Origin: Leadbettera azotonutricia ZAS-9
Lineage (GTDB): Bacteria; Spirochaetota; Spirochaetia; Treponematales; Breznakiellaceae
Length of the DNA stretch: 64,000 nt
Direction: 5' to 3'
NCBI RefSeq assembly: GCF_000214355.1
Contig: NC_015577.1
Span: forward strand, 1,940,453 to 2,004,452
Below the pieces are notes generated by a model that saw only the letters and a list, made by a program, of their open reading frames with translations, did no database searches and had not been told where the DNA came from. A program made the position numbers and the translations under genes. Below, in pieces: positions 43,038 to 52,008 of the stretch. Each line of letters starts with the position of its first letter. The first letter of the stretch is position 1.

Positions 43038-43206
43038 ATCTAACGTTCCAGTTGTATGCGAAGTTTTGGCCGCCCGAATAAGGAAATGCGCAGCATTTCC
43101 AGGGCGGACAAAATTTGGGTGAAGTGAGGCGTGGGAAGCGAAGCTGACCTAGCCGAACGGAACCCTGGAGGGCCGCAGGCCCGGAACGCATACAAACCTG
43201 TTGAGA
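43038..43206 (-). repeat. attC-like recombination site 2 (169 bp)
   Basis: Read on the minus strand it starts TCTCAAC and ends with a perfect core GTTAGAT. Arms GTATGCG (43054-43060) and CGCATAC (43187-43193), and TTCC and GGAA outside them, are complementary. An internal perfect hairpin GGAAATGC-GCA-GCATTTCC sits where site 1 has its own. Together with site 1 it brackets vapBC. The IS1182-like element begins at the very next base. Confidence 0.65.
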
Positions 43207-44980
43207 CTGTCGGATTAATATAAAAAGAAGTATTGTAACAAAAAAATAATTTTACTTAAAAAAGGATCGACCAGATTTAATCTTCGTGATATAATTCAAT
43301 TATTATGGCACGATATAAATACCAAGACCCTTCCCAGGGCTTATTTCTCAATGTTAATCTCAAAGACCAGCTGCTTCCCGGTTCCTTTGAGTGGACCCTG
43401 GATTATTTAATTGATAGAACAGACCTTTCATTATTCTGTCTTGCATATAACAATGATGAAAAGGGAGCGCCGGCTTATAATCCCTCTGTTTTATTAAAAA
43501 TAATCTTCTATTGTTATTCAAGGGGAATTATCACCTCCCGTCCTATTGAGCAGGCTGCCAAAACTAATGTGGTAATTAAAGCCCTTGCCTCTGATGCTGA
43601 ACCGGATCATGATACTATCGCCCATTTTATTTCCTCAAATAGCGATGCAATAAAAGACTTATTTACACAAATACTTATCCAGTGTAGCCAATTAGGGTTA
43701 ATAAATGGAGAAATGTTCGCCATAGACGGCTGCAAATTACCTTCCAATGCTTCCCGTGAATGGTCCGGCAGTATTGGGGAACTTAAAAAGAAAAGGACAG
43801 ATCTTCAAAAATTAGCTTCCAGGATAATAGAACAGCATAAAGAACTGGATAAAAGCGAATCGGCAAAGAAGATACAAAAACCCTTTAAAAAGACCATGGG
43901 GGATGACGAGGAAAGGAGACAGCGGCATATAGACCGTATAGAAAGGAAAATAGCCAAACTGGATGCCTTCCTTAAAACAGCGGAAAAACGCATAGGCAGT
44001 TCTGCAGGGGAAGTGCAGTCAAATATCACTGACGGCGAGAGTGCGCGGATTAAAAGTTCCCACGGCTATATTCAGGGATATAATGGCATCGCCATAGCTG
44101 ATTCAGCTCATCAAATCATAGTTTCGGCAGAAGCATTCGGTTCAGGGAGTGAGAGCCAGCATTTTCCCCAAATGCTTGATTCCCTTGAAGAGAATATGCG
44201 GACAGTGACGGGGAAAGAAGAACCCCTCAAAAAATCACTTGTTACAGGAGACACGGGATTTTTTTCCGAGAATAATTTACAGGAGGCAAAAAAACGAAAT
44301 ATCAACGTGCTTATCCCGGACCAGCAATTCCGCAGGCGGGATCCCTATTTTGATAATCGCAAAGGTCATAAAGTGAATCGGTTCACTGCCCATGATTTTA
44401 CCTATAACAAAGAAAACAATACCTTTATTTGTCCTAATAAAAAAGTACTTATATACAAAGGCTTTGTAAAACTAAACCGGAATAGCGGGGACAAGTATCA
44501 GGCTTCCCCCGGTGATTGCAAGTATTGTAAGTTTCTTTCACGGTGTGTCGCTTCCCGCGGAGGCAAAACCCATATGCGGACATTATATCTCCCTGCTTCA
44601 AAGAATATTGAAAATCTTAGTGACAAGATGCGGAATAAGATAGACGATCCTGCCTACCGGGAACTATATTCCCGGAGGATGCAGATAATAGAGCCGGTCT
44701 TTGCGGATATTACGTATTGCAAAGGCATGAACCGCTTTAGCCTGCGTTCAAAGGGAAAGGTTAACATTCAATGGCTGCTATTCTGTATGGTACATAATAT
44801 TGCCAAATGTATACACCCTCTGGAGCTTGGATATGGTAATTAAGCGGAATAATAAAAGAAATATGCCTGTAATTCGTATAAAAGATCATTTATTTGTCTG
44901 AATTTAAAATTAAATAAAAATTATTTCTGAATTGAATTATTTGGGGAAATTACTATTTTAAAAATATATTAAATCGACAG
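43207..44980 (+). mobile_element. IS1182-like insertion sequence (about 1774 bp)
   Basis: Terminal inverted repeats are CTGTCGGATTAATATA at the left and, read inward from the right, CTGTCGATTTAATATA. A single transposase gene fills the interior. I do not see a clear target duplication, so the exact ends are uncertain by a few bases. The left end abuts attC-like site 2. Confidence 0.75.
43305..44843 (+). CDS. IS1182-family (DUF772) transposase
   Basis: The 512-residue protein has the family's length and layout: an N-terminal DUF772 region (YNPSVLLKIIFYCYSRGIITSR), Asp in MFAIDGCKLPSNASREW, Asp in TGDTGFFSENNLQEA and Glu in QIIEPVFADI before CKGMNRFSLRSKGKV. A Cys pair region (CKYCKFLSRC) may bind zinc. 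The frame is intact. Its translation start has no strong ribosome binding site, which is usual for transposases. Confidence 0.88.
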   Translation: MARYKYQDPSQGLFLNVNLKDQLLPGSFEWTLDYLIDRTDLSLFCLAYNNDEKGAPAYNPSVLLKIIFYCYSRGIITSRPIEQAAKTNVVIKALASDAEPDHDTIAHFISSNSDAIKDLFTQILIQCSQLGLINGEMFAIDGCKLPSNASREWSGSIGELKKKRTDLQKLASRIIEQHKELDKSESAKKIQKPFKKTMGDDEERRQRHIDRIERKIAKLDAFLKTAEKRIGSSAGEVQSNITDGESARIKSSHGYIQGYNGIAIADSAHQIIVSAEAFGSGSESQHFPQMLDSLEENMRTVTGKEEPLKKSLVTGDTGFFSENNLQEAKKRNINVLIPDQQFRRRDPYFDNRKGHKVNRFTAHDFTYNKENNTFICPNKKVLIYKGFVKLNRNSGDKYQASPGDCKYCKFLSRCVASRGGKTHMRTLYLPASKNIENLSDKMRNKIDDPAYRELYSRRMQIIEPVFADITYCKGMNRFSLRSKGKVNIQWLLFCMVHNIAKCIHPLELGYGN

Positions 44981-45218
44981 CCTGGTTATACGCTGTTTTT
45001 TTACCCCCACAACCCAATCGCCCGCAGCCATGGATGGCGGAGGGCGGGCAATAATACTTTTTTATTATATTTTTATACAATTATTTTCTTATTTTTACAC
45101 TATACGGGTTTCATTCTACGGTAAAGGGTATAGCTTTTGTGGTAAATTTTACACCTTTTAAGTGCAGTATATTTGCTTTTAATAATTAATGCCTTGAGAT
45201 ATTTTTTGAACCATAATA
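44981..45218. other. AT-rich gap with a core-like motif and a CCATGGATG hairpin
   Basis: Between the IS1182-like right end and the end of trkH there is no plausible gene. GGTTATACGC at 44984-44993 resembles an attC arm but is not a full GTTRRRY core. GCCCGC (45020-45025) and a second arm ending 45049 form a hairpin around CCATGGATGGCG. The rest is an AT-rich stretch downstream of trkH on the minus strand. Confidence 0.45.
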
Positions 45219-46670
45219 TTAAAAACTTTTTTTCCAAAATCCAGGGTAAAAAAGTAAAATAAAAGTATAAATTTCCAACCTTCCAATTATCATCAGGGCA
45301 GACAAGCCCCATTTCACATATTCAGGAACCTCATAAAAAATAGCTCCCGATATAAGCTTCCCAAATCCAAGACCTATATTCCCCACGGTTATGAGGGCGG
45401 CATTGAGAGAATCGTACAAGCTCACGCCGGCACTACTTACGAGCAGGGTTCCTAAAACAACCATTATTGCATAAAGATAGAAAAAACTACTCACACTATA
45501 AACAATATCTTTCCGGCCGATTTTTCCGTCCAAGTGTATAGAAAATACACCTTTTGGATATAGATGGCGGAACATTTCATTCTTTGTCTGTTTGAATATA
45601 ATAACATAACGGATAACTTTTACCCCTCCGGCAGTTGAACCGGAACAACCGCCAATAAACATGAGCATAAAAACTACAAACTGTGCCAGAGGCGGCCATT
45701 GGTTGTGATCGTCAATCATAAAACCCGTGGTACTCATGATTGAGATTATATCGAAAAATGCAAAACGTAATGATTTTTCCAGTGACCCAATGCGCGGCAT
45801 GATCTGTATTGCAACAACGGTGGTTGCGATAATAACAATCATTGCATAGGCTTTTGCTTCACTATTCTTGGTTATTTCAGAAAACTTACCCTGTAGAAAA
45901 CGGTATATGAGAGTAAAATTAAAACCTGCAATTAACATAAATATTATACAGACCCATTCAATATATGGTGAATTCCATGCGGCAATGCCAGCATTTTTTG
46001 TGCTGAAACCACCGGTTCCAAGGGTGGAAAAAGCATGTATGATTGCATCAAACCAATTCATGCCTCCCAGCATGAGTAACACAGTCATAATGATAGTTAG
46101 TCCCAGATAAATGATCCAGAGTATTTTTGCGGTCATTGTTATTTTGGGCGTGAATTTTTCCTTCATTGGGCCAGTCGTCTCGGCATTTACCAAACTAAAT
46201 CCCCCTGCGCCTAAGAAAGGCACAAGTGCAACAGTAAGGACGACAATGCCCATGCCACCCAGCCAGTGGGTCATACCGCGCCAGAGATGAAAAGAACGAG
46301 GCAAAATTTCCAGATCAGGAATAATGGTTGCTCCTGTCGTCGTAAAGCCAGAAACGCTTTCAAAGACAGCATTGGAATAATGAGGCATAAACCCTGAAAG
46401 ATAATAGGGCACAGCGCCGAGGAGACTCGCCGTTATCCAGGCTATGCACACTAGGAAAATTCCTTCATGAGCCATAAAATTAGTTTTTTGTTTCTTTGAA
46501 AAAATAAAAACTGGCAGTGATATAACAAAAATGACAATGATAGTGATACCAAATGAAAAAACCATCACTTCTTCCTGAAAAATTATTGCTATCACCAGTG
46601 GAAAAAGCATTGCCAGAGAGAATATTCCTGAAAACATGATTATTAACCTGATAATGGGCCACCGTAGCAT
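45219..46670 (-). CDS. trkH: TrkH-type potassium uptake channel subunit
   Basis: The 483-residue membrane protein has the four-fold membrane-pore-membrane layout of the SKT family. The four selectivity-filter regions appear as SGFTTTGATII, FSTLGTGGFST, IMSTTGFMI and TVGNIGLGFG. It would carry K+ through the inner membrane together with a regulatory TrkA/KtrA subunit, but no such gene is in the window. It sits in the AT-rich island behind its own promoter and may be a captured cassette or simply an islander (inference). Confidence 0.9.
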   Translation of the reverse strand: MLRWPIIRLIIMFSGIFSLAMLFPLVIAIIFQEEVMVFSFGITIIVIFVISLPVFIFSKKQKTNFMAHEGIFLVCIAWITASLLGAVPYYLSGFMPHYSNAVFESVSGFTTTGATIIPDLEILPRSFHLWRGMTHWLGGMGIVVLTVALVPFLGAGGFSLVNAETTGPMKEKFTPKITMTAKILWIIYLGLTIIMTVLLMLGGMNWFDAIIHAFSTLGTGGFSTKNAGIAAWNSPYIEWVCIIFMLIAGFNFTLIYRFLQGKFSEITKNSEAKAYAMIVIIATTVVAIQIMPRIGSLEKSLRFAFFDIISIMSTTGFMIDDHNQWPPLAQFVVFMLMFIGGCSGSTAGGVKVIRYVIIFKQTKNEMFRHLYPKGVFSIHLDGKIGRKDIVYSVSSFFYLYAIMVVLGTLLVSSAGVSLYDSLNAALITVGNIGLGFGKLISGAIFYEVPEYVKWGLSALMIIGRLEIYTFILLFYPGFWKKSF

Positions 46671-47037
46671 ATTAAATTACCTTTCTTCTATCTTTCTATA
46701 ATACTTCTGTATAACTCGATTAACTATAAATAGTATAAATTTTCATCCGTGTATGTCAACTCTTTTGCAATGAATTTTAATAGATTCGATGGTGTTAGGC
46801 GTTATATTATACCACTAATGTTTTATACATATAATGCAAAATATTTCAGGCGCCATGGATGACGCCTGCGACGACAAAGGCGGGGTAAAATAATTGCGTA
46901 TAACGAATTTTATACGCCGTTCGCTTAATCCTTTATTCCGTATATATATGCGAATACACATAAATCAACTAGTAAGGGATATATGCGAACTAGGATGTGT
47001 GTATATCTTAAAAACAGAGGGGTAGGGGAGTATAGGG
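46671..47037. other. Gap with trkH promoter, core-like heptamers and a hairpin
   Basis: Besides the trkH promoter, the gap holds GTTAGGC (46794-46800), the hairpin CAGGCG-CCATGGATGA-CGCCTG (46847-46868) and GTATAAC (46898-46904). The two heptamers are about 100 bases apart and have the outward order opposite to a normal attC site, so this is at most a remnant or a rearranged attI/attC region beside the recombinase gene. No open frame here looks coding. Confidence 0.45.
46732..46759 (-). promoter_or_regulatory. Sigma-70 promoter of trkH
   Basis: On the minus strand TTGACA (46759-46754) and TATACT (46737-46732) are 16 bases apart, about 60 bases before the trkH ATG. An AAAGG-type ribosome binding site precedes the start codon. 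Confidence 0.6.
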
Positions 47038-48084
47038 TTAATCCTCTAGGGTCATGTTATCAAGGGGACTTTGAATCTGCAGGGATTTGCAGCGGGCTAC
47101 ATGGGTATAGCGCTCGGTGGTACGGATTGATGTATGACCCAGGAGTTCCTGGATGTAGCGGATATCGGTACCGGATTCAAGAAGATGGGTTGCAAAGGTG
47201 TGACGGAGACTGTGAATACTGGCTGATTTTTCGATCCTTGCTTTGCGAAGGGCGTTTTCGAATATTTTTTGAGCGGAACGTATTGACAATTGAAGGGAGG
47301 CGGTTCGGCCGGGGAATAGCCAGGTGTTTGTACGTTTAAGGGCAACCACCTCGTTTACACGAAGTCCGGATGAATAGACCATCATCAAAAGAAGGCGGTG
47401 CTTCAGGTTTTTTTCAGCATCGAAAATCGCTTTGATTTCTGATTTGGAAAGCACCACCGGCAGCCTTTTGTCCTGCCGGGGTCGATGCTGATCCTGAATG
47501 ATATCATGTTTCAGGACATTATTATAAAAGAATTTGAAAGCGCTTAGCGCCAAATTCATGGTGGAAGCTGAAAGGTTCAGTCTTTGGTTTTGATAGGCCA
47601 GATAGCCTTTAATATCTTCACCGGTGATATTTTCAGGGAGCTTTTGCAGCCGCCGGCAAAGATCCCGGTTGTATTGGACATAGGCGTCTATGGTATTGGC
47701 GCTGTATTTTCGTGAACGCAGTTCCACTTCCAGTTTTTCACGCCATATACAAGAAAAAAAATCCGGTAAAGGAGGGTATGCTGCTAAATAGGCTGAATCG
47801 GCGCCCGTAGTTTTATTTGAAAGATCGGAATTGTGTTTTTGATACAAAAAGCCGCCGACTGCGATAGGGGTGTTGGGATCCTTTTCAACCTCAACATAGG
47901 GTTTATTAACAAGAATCTGCTTTATCAAAATATCGCCATGTTCCGGCTGTACTATGAATTGATTGGATAAAGAGTCCCAGAAACCAAGCCGGCTGGCAAT
48001 CATTTTAGTAAACAAATTTTTATCATAGTCATAGAAAGGCATTCGGATTTTATTATGTTCGTAAAAAAGATAAACCACATCCAT
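47038..48084 (-). CDS. Tyrosine recombinase with an internal deletion in the catalytic domain
   Basis: The 348-residue protein follows AGGAG. Its first 110 or so residues are unusual; then come a SAM-like core-binding domain (LRSRKYSANTIDAYVQYNRDL) and a catalytic domain with Arg in SSGLRVNEV, HSLRHTFATHLL, LLGHTSI and the nucleophile in TTERYTHV. Between VVALKR and TNTWLFPGR about 45 residues of the normal fold are missing, including the DID...GKGRKDR hairpin that carries the catalytic Lys. The frame is kept. It is probably inactive or altered. Its place beside the attC-like sites suggests it was the array's integrase (inference). Confidence 0.8.
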   Translation of the reverse strand: MDVVYLFYEHNKIRMPFYDYDKNLFTKMIASRLGFWDSLSNQFIVQPEHGDILIKQILVNKPYVEVEKDPNTPIAVGGFLYQKHNSDLSNKTTGADSAYLAAYPPLPDFFSCIWREKLEVELRSRKYSANTIDAYVQYNRDLCRRLQKLPENITGEDIKGYLAYQNQRLNLSASTMNLALSAFKFFYNNVLKHDIIQDQHRPRQDKRLPVVLSKSEIKAIFDAEKNLKHRLLLMMVYSSGLRVNEVVALKRTNTWLFPGRTASLQLSIRSAQKIFENALRKARIEKSASIHSLRHTFATHLLESGTDIRYIQELLGHTSIRTTERYTHVARCKSLQIQSPLDNMTLED

Positions 48085-48247
48085 AACATACTCCTAATTT
48101 ATCATTTGCTTGTACCATAGCACATTTAAGGAATAATCCTATACTTTAGTAAGTATTTCAAGGGTTTGTTCCTTATATGCAAGTAGACAGAAGATACATT
48201 ATCTATAGTAATATGAAATATTATTTTTAGTATTTCTTCTGACAAGG

Positions 48248-50692
48248 CTATGCGCCGGTTTCAGGATAAATTTTTCTGAAGGCTTCCATATAAAGTTCGG
48301 GCTGTTCGGGATCATCCTGGTTTTTTGCCAGCACCCCCAGGCGCTTAACGCCATAAAGGGAGCCTTCCTGTTCCAAACGGCCCATGCGGTAAGTTTTTTC
48401 ATCCTTAAAGGGAATGCGTTCTTCGATGCCTGCATGAGACTCATACATTCCTCCCCAGAGCAGGGCCGAGAGGGAATATTTTTTAGAGCCCGATGCAACA
48501 ACAATGTTCATGGTATTGTGAATGAGTATGCCCTCGGGCAAAACCTTATTCATCCGCGTCAGGAACTCATTGCCCTCAAGAAACCCCTGGGTTTCTATGG
48601 CTGCCATTTCGCTCATTGCAGTTATCCCAATGGCCAGGGGGGACGCGATTTCAAGGTGAGGTAAGGGATTGAAACCCCCGGTGTACAAAACAGGCAACCC
48701 TGCCCTAACCATGGCCATGGAAAAAATTTCGACAATAGTCAGGTGGGAATAAAAGACACCCGGGCCGCTCTTGGAAAAAGAAAAAATTATTTTATAGGTT
48801 GAGGGATCTTTGCGATACTCAGTATTGCCGCCAAACACGGTTTCGCTTTTGACTTCATTCACAACAGGAACGTAAAGTAAATTCTCATCATGTATGGTAT
48901 TTTGCACTATTTTACTCTCTCCTCGACAAATTCCACAGGGATGGGTGCACTTTTCCATACATGGTAAAGTAAATTCTCCGGACTTTGATTTTTCCGCTTC
49001 GCTTTCAAGAAAATTTGAGCCCAGACCTGGCTTGATAAAATCCCAGGGCAGGCTTTTTTCCGAATTGCCATTCCGATCCCCTGGATTCATGATTCCTGAA
49101 ACATACTCTGAATGAGCCTCGAAAATTTCCTTCCAGACATCCCTTTTCAGGTATTCAGTCCAGGCATCCAGGCGACAGCCTTTTTTCCAGGCTTCTTCGA
49201 TAAGGGCCCCTGCCTGCGCATCGCCACGGGAAATGACCCCTTCGATAACGGAAATAAAGGGGTCCTGTACGCCTGTTTTGTGACCCCGGCTTTTTAATTT
49301 TTCCCTGATGAACTTAAGCTTTTTGCCGGCAGTTTCTTCGTCGAGCTGGCCTGCCCATTGGTAGGGTGTGTGGGGCTTGGGGACAAAGGTCCCTACATTC
49401 ACATTGAAGTTCATATTGGTTTCTTTGGCAGCCCTGAATATAAAATCGACAATAGCTTCTTCTTCATTGATTCTTTCACCTGATGCGTTGAGAGGCTCCA
49501 AGGGCAATCCAATCATGAAATAAAACTTGGCGCCCCGCCAGCCATGCTTTTTGGCTTCCTTGATTATGGAAACCACACTTTGAAGGGACACTTCCTTGTT
49601 GATGGCATGCTGCCAAAATTCTTCAGGGGTCTCCACCGCAAAGGTAAGACCGCTCCTCCGCACTTCGGATATCTTTTCCAGCAAAGGCAGGGAAAAAGTT
49701 GAAACCTTTAGGGAGGGAAGCTGAAAGCTGATATGGCTTTCGCTGTAAAGCTTATTGAGGGACTCTACAAGCTCCCCTATCCCCGTATAATCCCCTGTAG
49801 AAAGGGAGGAAAGGCTTATCTCCCTGTAGCCTCCAAGTTTGATAAAATCGGCCGCCTCGGACCTGACCATTTCCGCGCTCTTCTGCCTCATGGGCCTGTA
49901 CCAGAAGCCTGCATGGCAGAAGCGGCAGCCGTTAGGGCAGCCTCGCATTATTTCGACTGCCCCATGGTTCTGAATGACTTTTAAATTGGGCACGGGATAG
50001 ACCGAGGCCGAAGGAGGCCGCTTTGAAAAATTCCAGTCTATGGCCCGCCGGGCTTCACCCTTCCCTCTTGCCCATACCGAGGGGTGGGAAATTATTTTTT
50101 CCAGAATTTCTTTCCTGCCCTTCCCTCCCGCTCTCTTTTTTATATCCCGTGCTTCCGCGGCAAGATCAAAAAAACCACCTTCAGCCTCGCCTATCCAGAA
50201 AGCGTCAATAAAGGAAGCATAAGGCAGGGGGTTTGAAACGCAGGGGCCGCCCATGATTACAATTGGGTCATCCTCCCCTCTCTCGTCCGCATGAAGGGGA
50301 ATAGCCCCTAAATCCAGCATGGTAAGAACCCCGGTAATGCCCAGCTCATAGCCCAGGGTAAAAAGGAGGAGGTCAACACTTTTAATGCTAATCCCTGTAT
50401 CAAGTCCGTAAAGGGGGATGCCCTTGTTTCGCAGCAGGGCTTCGAAATCGGGGGCAGGGGCAAAGGCGCGGTCGCAGGAAACATCATCAATGCAGTTTAA
50501 ATAATTGTAGAGTATTCTTAAGGCCTGGTTGGACATGCCTATTTCGTAGAGATCCGGAAAAGCGATAAGGGCCTGGAAAGAAGCGTCCTTTTTTGCAAGG
50601 CGGCCATATTCGCCCCCGACATAACGTACGGGTTTTTCAGCATCAAGAATTGCGCCGCCAATATCCTTCAGAACATCAATATAGTCCCTAAT
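48248..50692 (-). CDS. Radical SAM protein of the TIGR03960/TIGR03936 type, probable AUU start
   Basis: The first ATG (50536) cuts into the conserved start: upstream codons in the same frame read KPVRYVGGE and AFPDLYEIGM, which belong to this family. The frame extends to an ATT at 50692 that overlaps the rodA stop and lies seven bases after AGGAGG, giving 814 residues; there is no in-frame ATG, GTG or TTG in between. A B12-binding-like domain is followed by the cluster motif CPNGCRFC near residue 250, a second Cys group (CMEKCTHPCGIC) and a DUF2344 domain at the end. The reaction is unknown; the families are linked by context to RNA or ribosome functions. Confidence 0.82.
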   Translation of the reverse strand: MRDYIDVLKDIGGAILDAEKPVRYVGGEYGRLAKKDASFQALIAFPDLYEIGMSNQALRILYNYLNCIDDVSCDRAFAPAPDFEALLRNKGIPLYGLDTGISIKSVDLLLFTLGYELGITGVLTMLDLGAIPLHADERGEDDPIVIMGGPCVSNPLPYASFIDAFWIGEAEGGFFDLAAEARDIKKRAGGKGRKEILEKIISHPSVWARGKGEARRAIDWNFSKRPPSASVYPVPNLKVIQNHGAVEIMRGCPNGCRFCHAGFWYRPMRQKSAEMVRSEAADFIKLGGYREISLSSLSTGDYTGIGELVESLNKLYSESHISFQLPSLKVSTFSLPLLEKISEVRRSGLTFAVETPEEFWQHAINKEVSLQSVVSIIKEAKKHGWRGAKFYFMIGLPLEPLNASGERINEEEAIVDFIFRAAKETNMNFNVNVGTFVPKPHTPYQWAGQLDEETAGKKLKFIREKLKSRGHKTGVQDPFISVIEGVISRGDAQAGALIEEAWKKGCRLDAWTEYLKRDVWKEIFEAHSEYVSGIMNPGDRNGNSEKSLPWDFIKPGLGSNFLESEAEKSKSGEFTLPCMEKCTHPCGICRGESKIVQNTIHDENLLYVPVVNEVKSETVFGGNTEYRKDPSTYKIIFSFSKSGPGVFYSHLTIVEIFSMAMVRAGLPVLYTGGFNPLPHLEIASPLAIGITAMSEMAAIETQGFLEGNEFLTRMNKVLPEGILIHNTMNIVVASGSKKYSLSALLWGGMYESHAGIEERIPFKDEKTYRMGRLEQEGSLYGVKRLGVLAKNQDDPEQPELYMEAFRKIYPETGA

Positions 50693-52007
50693 GGAGGAAC
50701 CTCCTCACATGTATGCTTAGCGCTAGGCCTATTCCAACCATGGCGGAGATAATGGATGAACCACCGTAGGACATGAAGAGCAGAGGGATGCCTGTGATGG
50801 GCATGATCCCCATGGTCATCCCCACATTGATGAAAAAGTGAAATATGAACATGCCTGCAAGCCCTGCGCAGATATAAGCCCCAAAGGGATCTGCCGAGGT
50901 TCTTACTATGCGCATAAGGCGGAGTATGATGACCAGGAAAAGGGCAAAAACCAGGAGGCCCCCCAAAAAGCCCCACTCCTCGGTAAAAATCGAAAAGATA
51001 AAGTCCGTGCTCTGCTGGGGCAAAAAGCGGTAATGGCTCTGGGTGCCCTGTAAATAGCCTTTGCCCGCAAGGCCCCCTGAACCTATGGCGGTAACGGACT
51101 GGATAATGTTCCAGCCTGCTCCCTGGGGATCGACCTCGGGGTCCAGGAACACGATGAGCCGCATGATCTGGTAATCTTTGAGCACTTTGTGGGACATGAA
51201 TGAAGCCCCCAAAGAAAGTACCACTACTGCTGCGGAATAAACTATCCAGAAAAAGTAACGCTTCCTGTATTTTACAAACCCAAAAACAGCGATAATGCCT
51301 ATGGCGCCAAGGGCAAGTATTGCAAAGCCTATGAATTTTGAATTGCTCAAGAATGTCAAATCAAGGGATTGGTTTTTTAGTATCAGGCTCTGCCAGAGGG
51401 GCAATACCATAAGCCCCCCGGTGAGAGCTATGGTTGCCAAAAGAAAAAGCACATACCGCAATGCCACGCCGGCCGCAAAAGTCATCACCAGGAGTATAGG
51501 TATAAAGACAAGGGAAGTGCCGAAATCCGGCTGTATCAGGATCAGCCCCATGGGCAGAAAAACAATAAAACAGGAGATCACGAACCGCATAAATGAGTCG
51601 GCACCTCTGCCCGAATCCGCAAGATGGCGGGCCAGAAAAATAATGGTTGTGATCTTGGCGAATTCGGAGGGCTGTATGCCGAAAGCGCCTATGCCTATCC
51701 ATGCCCTGGCGCCGTTCACAACACGCCCGAAAACGCAGGTATAAAAAAGCAAAACCAGGGTTCCCAGATAAAACCAGAGTGAAAGATCTCTTATGCGCCT
51801 GTAATCGACCAGCACCAGCACCAGAGCGATTAAAAACCCGCTTATGCCCCAGATAATCTGCCGCATATATTCAGAGGAAGCCAAAGGCCCGGCGGAAGAA
51901 ATTCCCGAAATTCCCGATGAATAGATGAATAGCACTCCAAAGACAGTCAACACTACTGCTGCGAAAAGGAGGAAAAAATCTATTTCCAGATAGTCTTTAA
52001 GGGCCAT
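50688..52007 (-). CDS. rodA: Peptidoglycan glycosyltransferase RodA
   Basis: The 439-residue SEDS-family protein polymerises lipid II for side-wall growth. About ten membrane spans are visible, with family segments GARAWIGIGAFGIQPSEF, LILIQPDFGTSLVFIPILL, GGLAGKGYLQGTQSHYRFLPQQSTDFIFSIFTEEW (in pieces along about 280-330) and ITGIPLLFMSYGGSS. It starts one base after the mrdA stop. Its last codons contain the ribosome binding site AGGAGG of the radical SAM gene. Confidence 0.93.
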   Translation of the reverse strand: MALKDYLEIDFFLLFAAVVLTVFGVLFIYSSGISGISSAGPLASSEYMRQIIWGISGFLIALVLVLVDYRRIRDLSLWFYLGTLVLLFYTCVFGRVVNGARAWIGIGAFGIQPSEFAKITTIIFLARHLADSGRGADSFMRFVISCFIVFLPMGLILIQPDFGTSLVFIPILLVMTFAAGVALRYVLFLLATIALTGGLMVLPLWQSLILKNQSLDLTFLSNSKFIGFAILALGAIGIIAVFGFVKYRKRYFFWIVYSAAVVVLSLGASFMSHKVLKDYQIMRLIVFLDPEVDPQGAGWNIIQSVTAIGSGGLAGKGYLQGTQSHYRFLPQQSTDFIFSIFTEEWGFLGGLLVFALFLVIILRLMRIVRTSADPFGAYICAGLAGMFIFHFFINVGMTMGIMPITGIPLLFMSYGGSSIISAMVGIGLALSIHVRRFLH

Positions 52008-52008
52008 G

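Noticed and set aside
46794-46904. A complete attC or attI site beside the recombinase
   Set aside because: The heptamers GTTAGGC and GTATAAC are in the wrong order for attC and the arms do not pair well; kept only as a possible remnant.
46983-47339. A 118-codon plus-strand frame opposite the recombinase 3' end
   Set aside because: It is a shadow frame; the minus strand codes for the recombinase C-terminal motifs there.
50536-50536. ATG at 50536 as the start of the radical SAM gene
   Set aside because: Conserved family residues lie upstream in frame, and there is no ribosome binding site before this ATG.
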